A DNA stretch of 64,000 nucleotides. Origin: Tenacibaculum sp. MAR_2009_124. Its GTDB lineage: Bacteria > Bacteroidota > Bacteroidia > Flavobacteriales > Flavobacteriaceae. Of the stretch, positions 1-8,891 are shown in pieces. How positions within the stretch are numbered: the first letter of the stretch is position 1; each line of letters opens with the position of its first letter. The stretch covers positions 377,001 through 441,000 of the forward strand of contig NZ_FNSF01000001.1 of assembly GCF_900105455.1 (NCBI RefSeq), written 5' to 3'. Position numbers and translations under genes: made by a program. The notes under the pieces are model-generated. The model saw nothing but the letters and a program-made list of their open reading frames with translations. It was not told the DNA's origin and searched no databases.

Positions 1-337
1 TTCCTGTCGATAGTGTAATAGATCCATTAGGTTTTAAAAAGTTTTGGGCAATTCTAACCAAATTAACCTGCCCCATTAACTTACTTTTAATACCTATATA
101 AAAGTCTTCTTCAGTTAAGTTTTTGAACAAATCCCATTTCGCTTCTCCAGCAATGCATACGATGGCATCTAGGTTATCTATATTTTTTAATGTGTTTTCT
201 ATAGACTTGCTATTTGCGATGTCAATAGTTAAATCCCCAGTATTTCTACCGGCAATTAAAACATCATGTTCTTTAGAAAAATGAGATGAAACTTTTTTAC
301 CTATAGTTCCGTGACCTCCAATAATTAGAATTTTCAT
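1..337 (-). CDS. SDR-family oxidoreductase, C-terminal part outside window
   Basis: The reverse strand reads from an ATG at 337 to the window edge, giving about 112 residues. They begin with an N-terminal Rossmann motif (GGHGTIGKKV, residues 7-16) followed by a short beta-alpha pattern, the AGEAKWD stretch and a helix KSKLMGQVNLVRIAQ that matches the NAD(P)-binding half of short-chain dehydrogenases. The YxxxK catalytic pair lies beyond the edge, so substrate and activity cannot be judged. The ACT-domain gene ends only 3 bases upstream, so the two are probably co-transcribed. The family call rests on the dinucleotide-binding half only. Confidence 0.75.
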   Translation of the reverse strand, partial: MKILIIGGHGTIGKKVSSHFSKEHDVLIAGRNTGDLTIDIANSKSIENTLKNIDNLDAIVCIAGEAKWDLFKNLTEEDFYIGIKSKLMGQVNLVRIAQNFLKPNGSITLSTG

Positions 338-340
338 GTA

Positions 341-742
341 TTATATTTTTTGATTTGTCATGGCCAATAACGATGACATGGCCTTTTCTTTGTCCTTTAC
401 GTCTACAAAAATATGGTCGTGGTAATATCCAGCGATTACATTACAACTAATATTACTATTCCCCAATTTACTAGAGAAGGCTGCGGTTAGCCCAACAGCA
501 TCTAGAGAAGAATGGATATTAAGAGTAATCCATGCCGCTACATAGTCGTAACTTAAGCCGTATTTATCGGCATGTTCTTTTGATAATACCAGGGTAACTC
601 CTTCGGATTCTTTTATTTCGCAAATGGTGATTTCTCGAGGAATATGATCACAGTTTTTTATGGTCGAGAAAACATATTCTCCCTTATTAAGAATAGGTTC
701 CATTTCACTTATTAGTATTTTCAGATTTGTTTCTCCTGACAT
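341..742 (-). CDS. ACT-domain protein (small, probably amino-acid sensing)
   Basis: This 133-residue protein has the layout of stand-alone ACT-domain proteins. Its second half (about 60-130) has the beta-alpha-beta pattern with VGLTAAFSSKLGNSNISCNV, the usual ligand-loop region of ACT folds, and then YHDHIFVDVKDKEKA. ACT domains bind amino acids or other small ligands and regulate enzymes; the ligand here is unknown. It has no signal peptide or membrane segment, so it is cytosolic. It lies directly upstream of the SDR gene in the same orientation. Confidence 0.7.
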   Translation of the reverse strand: MSGETNLKILISEMEPILNKGEYVFSTIKNCDHIPREITICEIKESEGVTLVLSKEHADKYGLSYDYVAAWITLNIHSSLDAVGLTAAFSSKLGNSNISCNVIAGYYHDHIFVDVKDKEKAMSSLLAMTNQKI

Positions 743-848
743 AGAATAGAGTCGCTTAATTATTAGACAATTGTTTTGTAGGCTTCCGGATCGTAATAAA
801 AATCGTTGTATTCTTTTATCTGGATAAATTTAGTGATATAATTTTAAA

Positions 849-879
849 AAAAGGGAGTAATGTTACATTACTCCCTTTA
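849..879 (-). terminator. Rho-independent terminator of the peroxiredoxin-like gene
   Basis: A perfect 10-bp stem (GGGAGTAATG at 853-862 with CATTACTCCC at 866-875) closes a 3-base loop. On the minus strand it is followed by a run of T, and it lies 24 bases past the stop codon of the gene at 899-1537. Confidence 0.85.
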
Positions 880-898
880 ATAAGTTGCTTTTTATGAG

Positions 899-1537
899 TT
901 ACTTAATACTATTTAAAATTTCTTTTGGATCAGCCCTTTCGGTATAATCTTCTGGAATAAAAGCATAGGTGATAACTCCTTCAGGGTTGATAACATAGGT
1001 CGCGGGCATTGGTAGCTCATAATCTTTATTTCCATTGTGTTTTGGAACATCAATATCGAAAGAATGATACACCTCTCTTAAATTTTCTGGTAATTGAAAA
1101 ACAAGTCCCATTTGTTTAGCCACCTTATTATCAATGTCGCTTAAAACTTCAAACGATAAGTTGTTTTTTTCAACCGTATTTAATGAGTTATCAGGAGTTT
1201 CTGGAGAAATAGCGATTAGTGTGGTCGAATATTTTTCAAATTCAGGTAATAAATTCTGTAAAGCTTGAAGTTCTATATTACAATAAGGACACCATCCGCC
1301 ACGATAAAAAGAAATTACAACAGAACCTTTGGAAAGAGAGTCTTCTAATCTTACTTTATTTCCCAGGGCATTTGGGAGCTCAAAATTGTTAACTGAATCA
1401 CCAACCTTTAGTGCTTTATCGGAGATATTTTTATTTTTAAGATTTTGAGTGCTTTGGGCCATAATGACCAGTTTTTCTTCAGGAATAACTTTTAATGATG
1501 CCTCTTTTTTGGCTTTTAATTCTTCTATTAAATTCAT
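899..1537 (-). CDS. peroxiredoxin-like (AhpC/TSA-type) protein
   Basis: This 212-residue cytosolic protein has a helical N-terminal lead (1-45) and a thioredoxin-fold domain (about 45-210). The active-site region is FYRGGWCPYCNIELQALQ, a CxxC placed as in the peroxiredoxin-like AhpC/TSA subfamily, followed by LIAISPETPDNS and SDIDNKVAKQMGLVF, both typical of that group. Family members reduce peroxides or act as thiol reductases; the exact substrate is not visible. It is a single-gene unit with its own terminator at 849-879 and no obvious partner genes. Confidence 0.85.
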   Translation of the reverse strand: MNLIEELKAKKEASLKVIPEEKLVIMAQSTQNLKNKNISDKALKVGDSVNNFELPNALGNKVRLEDSLSKGSVVISFYRGGWCPYCNIELQALQNLLPEFEKYSTTLIAISPETPDNSLNTVEKNNLSFEVLSDIDNKVAKQMGLVFQLPENLREVYHSFDIDVPKHNGNKDYELPMPATYVINPEGVITYAFIPEDYTERADPKEILNSIK

Positions 1538-1668
1538 ATTTCTATCTTTTTTGGATTAATACAAAAACAAAGATCAACTAGAAAGAGAAGTGAAAAAATG
1601 GAAAATATTCCTAAAAGATGTCATATTTTCTCAATAATTTTTATTGAATTTTTTGATTTTAAGAGAGT

Positions 1669-2388
1669 TTAATACTGTTTTCTGTATTGAGTTGGGGTTA
1701 CTCCAACATTTCGTTTAAAATATTTTATAAAATAATAAGGCTCTCGGAAACCTAATTGATAGGCAATTGTTTTACTAGAGTCTTTTGTAGTAGTTAATAG
1801 TTCTTTTGCTTTTTTTATAACATGCTGACTAATAATGAAGCAAGGTGTGGCGTCAGTTTCTTTTTTAACTTCATTTATTAATTTTTTTAAAGGTATGTTT
1901 AACATTTCAGCATAAGCAGCGGCGCAATAATTATTTTCTATGTTTTCTTCAATTAAATGCACAAAGTTATTGAATAGTGAATCTTCATTTTTTTGAATAA
2001 GACTTTCTTCCATTTTTTCAAAAATAATAGTGAGGTAGCTCATAATTAAAGATACGTTATCTTTTGATTCAGAAGAAAGGGAAAACAAAAGAGATTTAAC
2101 TAATGGAATATTTCTTAAATTATTTATTTGATAGTTTTTGGGAAACGAGGAAGCTATAGGAAGAGTGTCTTTGATCAAGTCATTTTTAAGAGTTAAAACA
2201 TACCCTTCATAAAAAGGGGATGTGCTTGTAACTTTAAATGTATTATCAAAATATAAAAAACTCTTTTTAGGAATGTGAAAAGAATTTTCAAGTGATTGAA
2301 TAGAGGCATCGCCGGCAATCATAAATAGAATATTTACATCTAAGCCAGAATAAGTAGATTGATTTTCTAATTTTTGAATAGACCACAT
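1669..2388 (-). CDS. AraC-family transcriptional regulator
   Basis: This 239-residue protein has a variable N-terminal half with no recognised sensor domain and a C-terminal AraC DNA-binding region (about 135-239). The second helix-turn-helix is clear: SKTIAYQLGFREPYYFIKYF followed by KRNVGVTPTQYRKQY, matching the family signature (A..LGF....YF...FK...G.TP..YR). It probably controls a nearby or unlinked gene in response to an unknown signal. The divergent-free layout gives no clear target; the peroxiredoxin-like gene downstream is on the same strand. Confidence 0.88.
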   Translation of the reverse strand: MWSIQKLENQSTYSGLDVNILFMIAGDASIQSLENSFHIPKKSFLYFDNTFKVTSTSPFYEGYVLTLKNDLIKDTLPIASSFPKNYQINNLRNIPLVKSLLFSLSSESKDNVSLIMSYLTIIFEKMEESLIQKNEDSLFNNFVHLIEENIENNYCAAAYAEMLNIPLKKLINEVKKETDATPCFIISQHVIKKAKELLTTTKDSSKTIAYQLGFREPYYFIKYFKRNVGVTPTQYRKQY

Positions 2389-2440
2389 AAAAACTATTGT
2401 TAATTTTTTAGAATTAAAAAGTCGTTTTTTTTAGTAAAAC

Positions 2441-2839
2441 TTACTTATGTGAATACGTTATTGTGGCTTTTAATTCAAGAAAAATTAATATGCTTATTAG
2501 CATAAGCTCTAATAAGATGTAGGCCCATCCTAAATAGGTTGTTTTCTCTCGATGTTTAATTACTAAAATTAGAGATATAATGCAGTAAAGAAAGTTTAGA
2601 AACGCAATTATTCTTAAATGATTATTGATGTTTTTGTCGCTATTACAATAAAAATAAACATCCAATAAAATATAAAAACAAGGGAAGCTCGCAAGCAGGT
2701 ATAAACTAGGAATAGGAATTCCCACAAGAGCATTAAAGTAAGTGAAAATAAATCCTAAAAAAAAGGCAGAGCATAAAGCTCCGATACCATCGATTAAAAA
2801 TAAGGTTTTAGGAAGTTTTTTTATTTTTTTACTAAGCAA
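2441..2839 (-). CDS. small integral membrane protein, function unknown
   Basis: This 132-residue protein has four likely membrane helices (about 12-32, 42-62, 74-93 and 103-123) and a basic N-terminus (MLSKKIKKLPK). Its start overlaps the end of the CsaA-like gene by 8 bases, so the two are translationally coupled. I do not recognise the family. It resembles the short four-helix hypothetical proteins that are common in Flavobacteriaceae, and no catalytic motif is visible. Confidence 0.65.
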   Translation of the reverse strand: MLSKKIKKLPKTLFLIDGIGALCSAFFLGFIFTYFNALVGIPIPSLYLLASFPCFYILLDVYFYCNSDKNINNHLRIIAFLNFLYCIISLILVIKHREKTTYLGWAYILLELMLISILIFLELKATITYSHK

Positions 2840-3182
2840 TTTTAGTTCCGTTTTTTACCATTCTTTCCGGACTGAGCAAGGTTACTTCTTTTTCATCTCC
2901 TAAACCACCCAAAACAAGACACTCACTCATCATATTGGCAATTTGTTTTTTAGGAAAGTTAACCACAGCTACTACCTGTTTGCCAATTAAGTCTTCTGGT
3001 TGATATAGTTTTGTTATTTGTGCCGAAGTTTTTTTAATTCCGAACTCTCCAAAATCTATCTGCATTTTATAGGCTGGATTTTTAACTTTTTCGAAAATTT
3101 CAGCATTTATTATGGTCCCGATTCTCATGTCTACTTTAGTGAAGTCAGTCCAAGAAATTAGATTAGTATTTGTATCGTCCAT
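2832..3182 (-). CDS. CsaA-like tRNA-binding (EMAP/OB-fold) protein
   Basis: The protein has 116 residues from the chosen ATG. It matches the tRNA-binding-domain proteins related to CsaA: FTKVDMRIGTIINAEIFEKV at the start, then KKTSAQITKLY, GKQVVAVVNFP and SECLVLGGLGDE, the classic order of this OB fold. Such proteins bind tRNA-like RNA or act as weak chaperones. An in-frame ATG 21 bases further upstream falls inside the likely -7 promoter element at 3201-3208, so the MDDTN start at 3182 is preferred. It is coupled to the downstream membrane-protein gene. Confidence 0.88.
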   Translation of the reverse strand: MDDTNTNLISWTDFTKVDMRIGTIINAEIFEKVKNPAYKMQIDFGEFGIKKTSAQITKLYQPEDLIGKQVVAVVNFPKKQIANMMSECLVLGGLGDEKEVTLLSPERMVKNGTKIA

Positions 3183-3200
3183 TAGGTTATTGTTTTTTAT

Positions 3201-3208
3201 CAAAAATA
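3201..3208 (-). promoter_or_regulatory. -7 promoter element (TATTTTTG) of the CsaA-like gene
   Basis: The minus strand reads TATTTTTG, which fits the Bacteroidota -7 consensus TAnnTTTG, about 20 bases before the preferred start codon. No convincing -33 TTG was seen. Confidence 0.45.
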
Positions 3209-3445
3209 CACGTTTTTTTTCTTTGACTTAGGTATTGGTAAATATTAAAATGCAAAAGGTTAAAGAGTTTGTTTCGAGTGATTTATGTATTCATACCTTA
3301 TCATTATACGTTTATTCTTTCAAGTACTACGCTTAGTATCTTTATTTATAAACAAACAAATAATTTATAGATATTTGAAATGTTAATAATAAGTGTTGTT
3401 ACTAAGCAATAAAGATTAGAGGCAAAGAGAAATTAGAATGAAGAG

Positions 3446-3481
3446 AAAAAGGTTTAAATGTAGGGGTTTAAACCTTTTTTT
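3446..3481 (-). terminator. Terminator overlapping the meaB stop codon
   Basis: A 13-bp inverted repeat, AAAAAGGTTTAAA (3446-3458) and TTTAAACCTTTTT (3467-3479), encloses an 8-base loop. The meaB stop codon (3468-3470) lies inside the stem. The symmetrical A/T flanks would let it work in both directions. The rest of 3209-3445 shows no gene. Confidence 0.8.
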
Positions 3482-4559
3482 TATTTTCAGACTCTTTTAG
3501 AAGTCTATTCGCAGAACTAAAAGGAGTTGTTTTACCGTTTTCTAATTGAGAGATTTCAGTATTCAATAATTCTTTTATTCTTGGATCATTATAAAAATTA
3601 TCCTTTAGTTTTTGATTAATTGTTTCGAGCAACCAAAATTTATTTTGCTTATTACGTTTTTTATCAAAAAAGGACTTTTTCTTCGTATCAATAATATAGT
3701 CGTTAATCATATTGTAAACAGTATCGATACCTTTATTTTTAAGAGCACTAGCAACTAATACTTTTGGAATCCAATCATTCTCTTTTGGAGGATATAAATG
3801 CAAGGCTCTGTTAAATTCAATTTTGGCGATTTTAGCATTTTTTGTGTTATCACCATCCGCTTTATTAATAACAATAGCATCCGCCATTTCTATAATTCCT
3901 CTTTTTATTCCTTGAAGCTCATCACCAGCACCAGCAAGTTTTAGTAATAAGAAGAAATCAACCATTGAATGAACGGCCGTTTCTGATTGACCAACTCCTA
4001 CAGTTTCAATAATAATACTATCATAGCCAGCGGCTTCGCATAAAATAATGCTTTCTCGAGTTTTTTGTGCTACTCCTCCTAAAGATGTTCCAGATGGAGA
4101 AGGGCGAATAAAAGCATTTTTATCGGTAACTAATTGCTCCATTCTTGTTTTGTCACCTAAAATGCTCCCTTTGTTAATAGAGCTACTAGGATCAACCGCC
4201 AATACAGCAACTTTTTTATCCAAACTAGTTAAATATTTACCAAAGGCTTCAATAAAGGTACTTTTACCTACTCCAGGAACTCCCGTAATTCCTATTCTAA
4301 CAGAATTATTAGCGTAAGGTAAGCAAGCTTCCAAAATTTCATTTGCTTTTTTCTGATGCTTTTGGTTCGTACTTTCAACTAAAGTAATTGCCCTACTTAA
4401 AAAGGTAATATTTCCTGATAATATTTTTTCAACAAATTCTTTTACAGATGGTTGCTTTCTCCTGTTTAGCTTAATCTTTTCAGCAGAAGACTTATTGGTT
4501 GTTTCAGGTTGTGAAATACCATCTTTTTCAGTTAATGCAGACTTGTTTTTTTTTGTCAT
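3468..4559 (-). CDS. meaB: MeaB-type GTPase (methylmalonyl-CoA mutase chaperone)
   Basis: This 363-residue protein belongs to the G3E/ArgK-MeaB GTPase family. The Walker A motif GVPGVGKST is at 93-101. Next come VLAVDPSSSINKGSILGDKTRM (about 118-139), the family switch region, ETVGVGQSE (Walker B/switch II) and VINKADGD (guanine specificity). MeaB loads and protects adenosylcobalamin on methylmalonyl-CoA mutase; the mutase genes are not in this window. The first 35 or so residues are a polar, lysine-rich extension. The neighbouring ECF operon is divergent. Confidence 0.92.
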   Translation of the reverse strand: MTKKNKSALTEKDGISQPETTNKSSAEKIKLNRRKQPSVKEFVEKILSGNITFLSRAITLVESTNQKHQKKANEILEACLPYANNSVRIGITGVPGVGKSTFIEAFGKYLTSLDKKVAVLAVDPSSSINKGSILGDKTRMEQLVTDKNAFIRPSPSGTSLGGVAQKTRESIILCEAAGYDSIIIETVGVGQSETAVHSMVDFFLLLKLAGAGDELQGIKRGIIEMADAIVINKADGDNTKNAKIAKIEFNRALHLYPPKENDWIPKVLVASALKNKGIDTVYNMINDYIIDTKKKSFFDKKRNKQNKFWLLETINQKLKDNFYNDPRIKELLNTEISQLENGKTTPFSSANRLLKESENKKKV

Positions 4560-4742
4560 TTAACTTGGTAAACAGTGGTTGTGTTATGGTCATAAAAAGT
4601 GAAAACTCTTTTCTAATCTAAATTCGAGCAGAAGAAGACTTATTTTCATATGTACGCTACATAATGTAAATTTAAAAATAAAATTTTAGGGAAAATGCAA
4701 CGAACAAAAAAATATCTCGTCTATTAGAACAAGAAACCAAAA

Positions 4743-5294
4743 ATGAGAGTGACTAAACAGCTTCATCAGCCCATAATAGAGGCTTGCAAATTAAATGATG
4801 CAAAAGCGCAAATGCAGCTGTATGATTTATATTGTGACGGGATGTATACAATAGCATTACGATATGTAAAGGATACTTATGAAGCTGAGGATGTAATGCA
4901 AGATGCTTTTATTAAAGCGTTTAAGAAAATACATTTGTATAAAGAAGAGGTTACTTTTGGAGCTTGGTTGAAAAGGATTGTTATTAATCAAAGTATTGAT
5001 TGGTTAAAGAAGAAAAAACTAGCAGTTGTTCCTATAAATGAAGAAATAACAACAGTTATTGATGATGATGATAATTGGCAAGTAACATCAAGAGTAGGGT
5101 ATGATGAAATTGTTAGTTGTATTAATAAGTTGAAAGAAAAATATAGAATAGTACTTACTTTATATCTTTTAGAAGGCTATGATCATAAAGAAATCTCACA
5201 AATTTTAGGAATTTCGGAAGTTACTTCTAGAACTCATTTAATGAGAGGGAAAAAACAAGTACAAGAATATTTAAAAACCTCATATTATGCATAA
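4743..5294 (+). CDS. ECF-type RNA polymerase sigma factor
   Basis: This 183-residue sigma-70 family protein has region 2 at about 25-90 (YVKDTYEAEDVMQDAFIKAF) and region 4 at about 120-178 (KLKEKYRIVLTLYLLEGYDH, then EISQILGISEVTSRTHLMRGK). There is no region 3, so it belongs to the extracytoplasmic-function group. Its stop overlaps the start of the next gene, a one-helix membrane protein, by 8 bases. This is the usual sigma/anti-sigma pairing, and the third gene encodes a secreted DUF4097-like protein. The signal that is sensed is unknown. Confidence 0.93.
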   Translation: MRVTKQLHQPIIEACKLNDAKAQMQLYDLYCDGMYTIALRYVKDTYEAEDVMQDAFIKAFKKIHLYKEEVTFGAWLKRIVINQSIDWLKKKKLAVVPINEEITTVIDDDDNWQVTSRVGYDEIVSCINKLKEKYRIVLTLYLLEGYDHKEISQILGISEVTSRTHLMRGKKQVQEYLKTSYYA

Positions 5295-5868
5295 AGATAT
5301 TAGGGAAGTATTAAAGAATAACGTAGATAATAAGGAGAAATTATCTCAGAATCATAGAAATCGTTTTCAAGAGAGATTAACGAAAGAACTTCATGAAGAG
5401 AAAAAGGAAAGGTTTTCATATAAATGGTTATTTGTAGCGGCATCAATAGCTTTATTATTAGGAGTAACTTTTCAAGTGTATATAAATACAACTGTTATTG
5501 AACCGGTGCCTGCTCAGGATACTGATAAAAGTTTAGATATTAGTACCCAGCGTATAAGTTTAGGAAGTATTTCTCCAGAATTAAAAACTGTAGAATCATA
5601 TTACATAAATACAATTAATTACGAGTTAAGTCAATTAGAGTTAACTGAAGAAAATAAAGAATTATTTGATGGTTATATTTCTCAATTAGAGGGGTTAACT
5701 AAAGAATATAAGTCGTTAACCGATGAGCTCAATACAAAAGGGATTAACGATGATACTATCAATGCATTGATTGGGAATCTGCAATTACGTTTACAGCTGT
5801 TAAAACGTATGCAAAAACAATTACATGAATTTAAAAATCCAAATCAAAATGACATTCAAACCATTTAA
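5287..5868 (+). CDS. anti-sigma-factor-like single-pass membrane protein
   Basis: This 193-residue protein has a charged cytoplasmic N-terminus (1-46), one membrane helix (about 47-66, WLFVAASIALLLGVTFQVYI) and a mostly helical periplasmic part (70-193). By position and topology it should bind and hold the sigma factor encoded just upstream (8-base overlap). No zinc-binding anti-sigma motif (HxxxCxxC) is present, so the assignment rests on context and topology. It overlaps the next gene by about 20 bases. Confidence 0.7.
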   Translation: MHKDIREVLKNNVDNKEKLSQNHRNRFQERLTKELHEEKKERFSYKWLFVAASIALLLGVTFQVYINTTVIEPVPAQDTDKSLDISTQRISLGSISPELKTVESYYINTINYELSQLELTEENKELFDGYISQLEGLTKEYKSLTDELNTKGINDDTINALIGNLQLRLQLLKRMQKQLHEFKNPNQNDIQTI

Positions 5869-7390
5869 ATTAAGTGTGCTCTTATTGTTGATAACAAGCG
5901 GAATTTGGGCGCAAAAAGTAGAAAAGAAATTTAACGAAAAGTTTTATACGAATAAAGATGTAACAATAGATATAAATGCTTCAAATGCCGAAATAGAGGT
6001 AACTACTTGGAACAAAAATGAAGTATCCGTTGAAGCCGTTATAGAAATAGAAGGGCTTGATAAAGAGAAGGCTCAACAATATTTAGATAATTGGAAATTT
6101 GAGGTTTTAGGAAATAAATCGAAAGTTGAAGTAAGAGCAGATAAAGGAAGATTTAAGTCTTTTGGTAAAGATAATTTTATTGTTTTCAATGAAGGAGAAC
6201 ATGTATTTCCTCAAGGAGCTGATATTATAGAAATACCTGAAATAAATTTTGGAGAAATCATGAGTTCTGAAATGATGGAGAATTTGATTGTTGTTCCTGA
6301 GATAAATTTTGGAGAAATTATTATTCCTGAAATTGAAGAGTTGGAGTTTGATTTTGATAAATATGCGATAGACGGAAATACTTATTTTTTTGATTGGAAA
6401 GACGGGGTAAATGATGTGAAAATTCGTTCAAAAAAAGAATGGGAAGAGTTCAAGAAATCGAAGAAATATAAAAAGCTAAAGAAAGAACAAGAAAAAATTA
6501 AAAAAGAGCTCAAAGCAAAGTCAAAAGAATTAAGTAAAGTTAGAGAAAAGCAAAGAAAGGCGATGAAAGAGCATAAAAAAGAGCTTTTGAAAGCTAACCG
6601 AGAGCAGAAAAAGGCTTTGATAGAGCAGAGAAAGGCTTTTGTTGAGGCTCGAAAAGTAATTGAAAAAATTAACTCCAAAGAAAGAAGAGAATCTATAGAA
6701 AAGGCGAGGTTAGTTAGTAAAAATGGAAATTCTTTTGTGTATTCTTTTCCACCAGGAGATTCGAATGATTTGTTTGTAAATGGGAAAAAGGTTAAGATAA
6801 ATAAAAGAATAATTATTAAAGTACCAAAAGGAGCTACTTTCGATTTAAATACACGCCACTGTAAGGTGAAGTTGCCGAAAACCAAAGCTTCTGGTAAAGT
6901 TAGTTATGGTTCGTTTAAGGCAGATGCAATTAACGGAGGGAAATTAAATGTTTCATTTTCTCCGGTAATAATCAATTCATTAAATACTTGTTCTTTATTT
7001 TTAAATAATGTAACCGATGCTCAATTAGCATCGGTTACCGAAACAATAGTAGAATCAAAATCGTCTGATGTTTTGATAGAAAACTTATATAGAAATGTTC
7101 AAGTAAGCAATAGTTTCGGAGATTTAGATATTCAAAAGGTTCACAAAGGGTATAATACATTTAAGGTTTATTTGAACTATTCCAATGCTATAATTGGAGG
7201 AGCCGAAATTGACGGTCATATCATATATACAAATCAAGAGCAATCTTCTTTTTACCCGACTCGATCTTCAAAAGAGTTCACGATTGAAAATGGAGATAAA
7301 AAATTGAATGGAAATTTTAATTTGACATCAAAGGATAATAAAATTCAAATTAAAGGGAAGTATTCTCAATTGAAAGTAAAGACGATGTAG
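5849..7390 (+). CDS. secreted DUF4097-like protein with a charged coiled-coil insert
   Basis: The protein has 513 residues from the chosen ATG, which gives a clean signal peptide (MTFKPFKLSVLLLLITSGIW, then AQ). An ATG eight codons earlier is possible but less natural. The mature start (DVTIDINASNAEIEVTTWNK) and the C-terminal beta-rich part (SGKVSYGSFKADAINGGKLN) resemble DUF4097-type beta-solenoid proteins. Between them, at about 195-285, lies an unusually Lys/Glu-rich predicted coiled coil (KKEQEKIKKELKAKSKE and similar). It is the third gene of the sigma/anti-sigma operon, so it is probably regulated by or acting on that envelope response. Its role is unknown. Confidence 0.72.
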   Translation: MTFKPFKLSVLLLLITSGIWAQKVEKKFNEKFYTNKDVTIDINASNAEIEVTTWNKNEVSVEAVIEIEGLDKEKAQQYLDNWKFEVLGNKSKVEVRADKGRFKSFGKDNFIVFNEGEHVFPQGADIIEIPEINFGEIMSSEMMENLIVVPEINFGEIIIPEIEELEFDFDKYAIDGNTYFFDWKDGVNDVKIRSKKEWEEFKKSKKYKKLKKEQEKIKKELKAKSKELSKVREKQRKAMKEHKKELLKANREQKKALIEQRKAFVEARKVIEKINSKERRESIEKARLVSKNGNSFVYSFPPGDSNDLFVNGKKVKINKRIIIKVPKGATFDLNTRHCKVKLPKTKASGKVSYGSFKADAINGGKLNVSFSPVIINSLNTCSLFLNNVTDAQLASVTETIVESKSSDVLIENLYRNVQVSNSFGDLDIQKVHKGYNTFKVYLNYSNAIIGGAEIDGHIIYTNQEQSSFYPTRSSKEFTIENGDKKLNGNFNLTSKDNKIQIKGKYSQLKVKTM

Positions 7391-7764
7391 ATAGGCTTTT
7401 TTAATTGAATAATATCACCGCATTTTATGCAAATGTTTTATTGAGTGATCAACTAGCAATCTGATAAATAGTTGTAATTCATAGATTATTTTTAAAATTC
7501 TTCTTTTAATTTTTCCGTAGGAATATGTATGGTCAGTAAAGACTAAAAAAACACCTATATAAGCTATTCCTGTGTTCTATAGATGTAGCTTTTACCTTTC
7601 CTTTTCTAATTTTTTTTAAACTATACGGAAACAGTTTCCGTATTTATATCATCATTGGATGATATTCTTTTAGATTTGTAGTATAAAAGCCGTGTGAGAG
7701 GTTTAGGATGAAAATTCCTGTATCTACTCGACTACAAACCGGTTGTAAAACATTAAAAACTACG
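7391..7764. other. gene-free stretch before the alpha/beta hydrolase
   Basis: No supported ORF lies here. The only clear structure is the perfect palindrome at 7623-7643, listed separately. There are T-rich runs but no obvious terminator hairpin behind the DUF4097-like gene. Confidence 0.6.
7623..7643. promoter_or_regulatory. perfect 10-1-10 palindrome, candidate operator
   Basis: ATACGGAAAC-A-GTTTCCGTAT is a perfect inverted repeat with no T-run behind it, so it looks more like a dimeric-regulator site than a terminator. It lies about 65-140 bases ahead of the possible start codons of the hydrolase gene. No regulator gene is adjacent. Confidence 0.5.
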
Positions 7765-8733
7765 ATGAAATTAATACTGAAAATATTCAAGTGGATTGGT
7801 AAAATATTAGCAGGAATTGTAATTCTGATATTGATATCAGGATTATGTTTTCGATTATTTAATACGAAACCTATTCTACCAGGAAAATTAGTTGATGTAA
7901 AAGGAACTAAACTTCATATAAGAGCAGAAGGGAACAAAAATAATTTACCAACTCTTGTCCTTGAATCGGGTGCTGGAAATGACACAGACGTGTTTCATTG
8001 GATTGCAGAAGGTTTGAAAAAAAATATGAGAGTTGTACGTTATGATAGAGAAGGGAAATGGTTTAGCGAATCAAGTAAAGATAGTATTACACCAGAAATT
8101 TATGCTCACCAATTGCACAATTTACTGGAAAAAAACGGTGAAAAGCCTCCTTACATATTAGTTGGTCACTCAATGGGTGGTCCTTATAATAGAATATTCA
8201 GAGACCTATATCCAGATGAAGTAAAAGGGATGGTTTTTCTAGACTCAAGTCATCCAGAACAATGGAAACGATTGGCTGAAAATGGATTATTTGAAAAAAA
8301 TCAAATCAGTTTAATAAAAACTCTTGCAGTCCTTTCCGATATGGGAATAATGGGAGTTTATAATTCAATAAGTAATCCAAAATATATGGATGATAATTTA
8401 CCAAAAGAATGTCAGAATCGTAAACAGAATCTCACTTCTTATTCGGGGAAAATTTATCGTAGATATTTAAAGGAGAATACTATAAATAAGGCTATTCTTT
8501 CAAGAACAAGTCAAGTAAGTAAATTAGATTCATTACCTGTTTTAGTTTTTACAGCAAAAAAACAATTTGGCGATCCCGAAATATGGTTCGAGATGCAAAA
8601 AGAACTAAAAAATTTATCTTCTAAAGGAAAACACTTTTATATTAATGGTAATCACGGTTCCATAATTACAAAAAAAGAAAACGCTAAAGTAATTAATAAA
8701 GAGATACTTTTAATGGCTAAATTAATTAATTAA
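7765..8733 (+). CDS. membrane-anchored alpha/beta hydrolase
   Basis: The protein has 322 residues from the chosen start. A frame-open ATG at 7708 would add 19 residues ahead of the membrane helix and fits the family less well. One N-terminal helix (about 8-33) is followed by an alpha/beta-hydrolase fold. The nucleophile elbow GHSMGG has Ser136; a likely acid lies near LPVLVFTAKKQFGD, and the histidine in the terminal NGNHGSI. The oxyanion region reads LVLESGAGND. The region YDREGKWFSE departs from the usual YDRxGxGxS. Substrate unknown; probably an esterase or lipase-like enzyme at the membrane. Confidence 0.8.
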   Translation: MKLILKIFKWIGKILAGIVILILISGLCFRLFNTKPILPGKLVDVKGTKLHIRAEGNKNNLPTLVLESGAGNDTDVFHWIAEGLKKNMRVVRYDREGKWFSESSKDSITPEIYAHQLHNLLEKNGEKPPYILVGHSMGGPYNRIFRDLYPDEVKGMVFLDSSHPEQWKRLAENGLFEKNQISLIKTLAVLSDMGIMGVYNSISNPKYMDDNLPKECQNRKQNLTSYSGKIYRRYLKENTINKAILSRTSQVSKLDSLPVLVFTAKKQFGDPEIWFEMQKELKNLSSKGKHFYINGNHGSIITKKENAKVINKEILLMAKLIN

Positions 8734-8891
8734 TTAAAAAAGTAAAAAACGTTTCCCGTTTCCCAAGCGTATTATAAATAATAGCGGTTTAAGTGCTAAA
8801 AAGAAAATGGAAATCTACTAATACTCATACATAAGACTTTTGGAGCTCCTCTTAAAGAAGGAAAGTATTTTATATTTGAACTTCCAATTAA

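Noticed and set aside
763..842. short minus-strand frame ending IQIKEYNDFYYDPEAYKTIV
   Set aside because: It is open for only about 25 codons and has no start codon; possibly the tail of a lost gene but too short to support.
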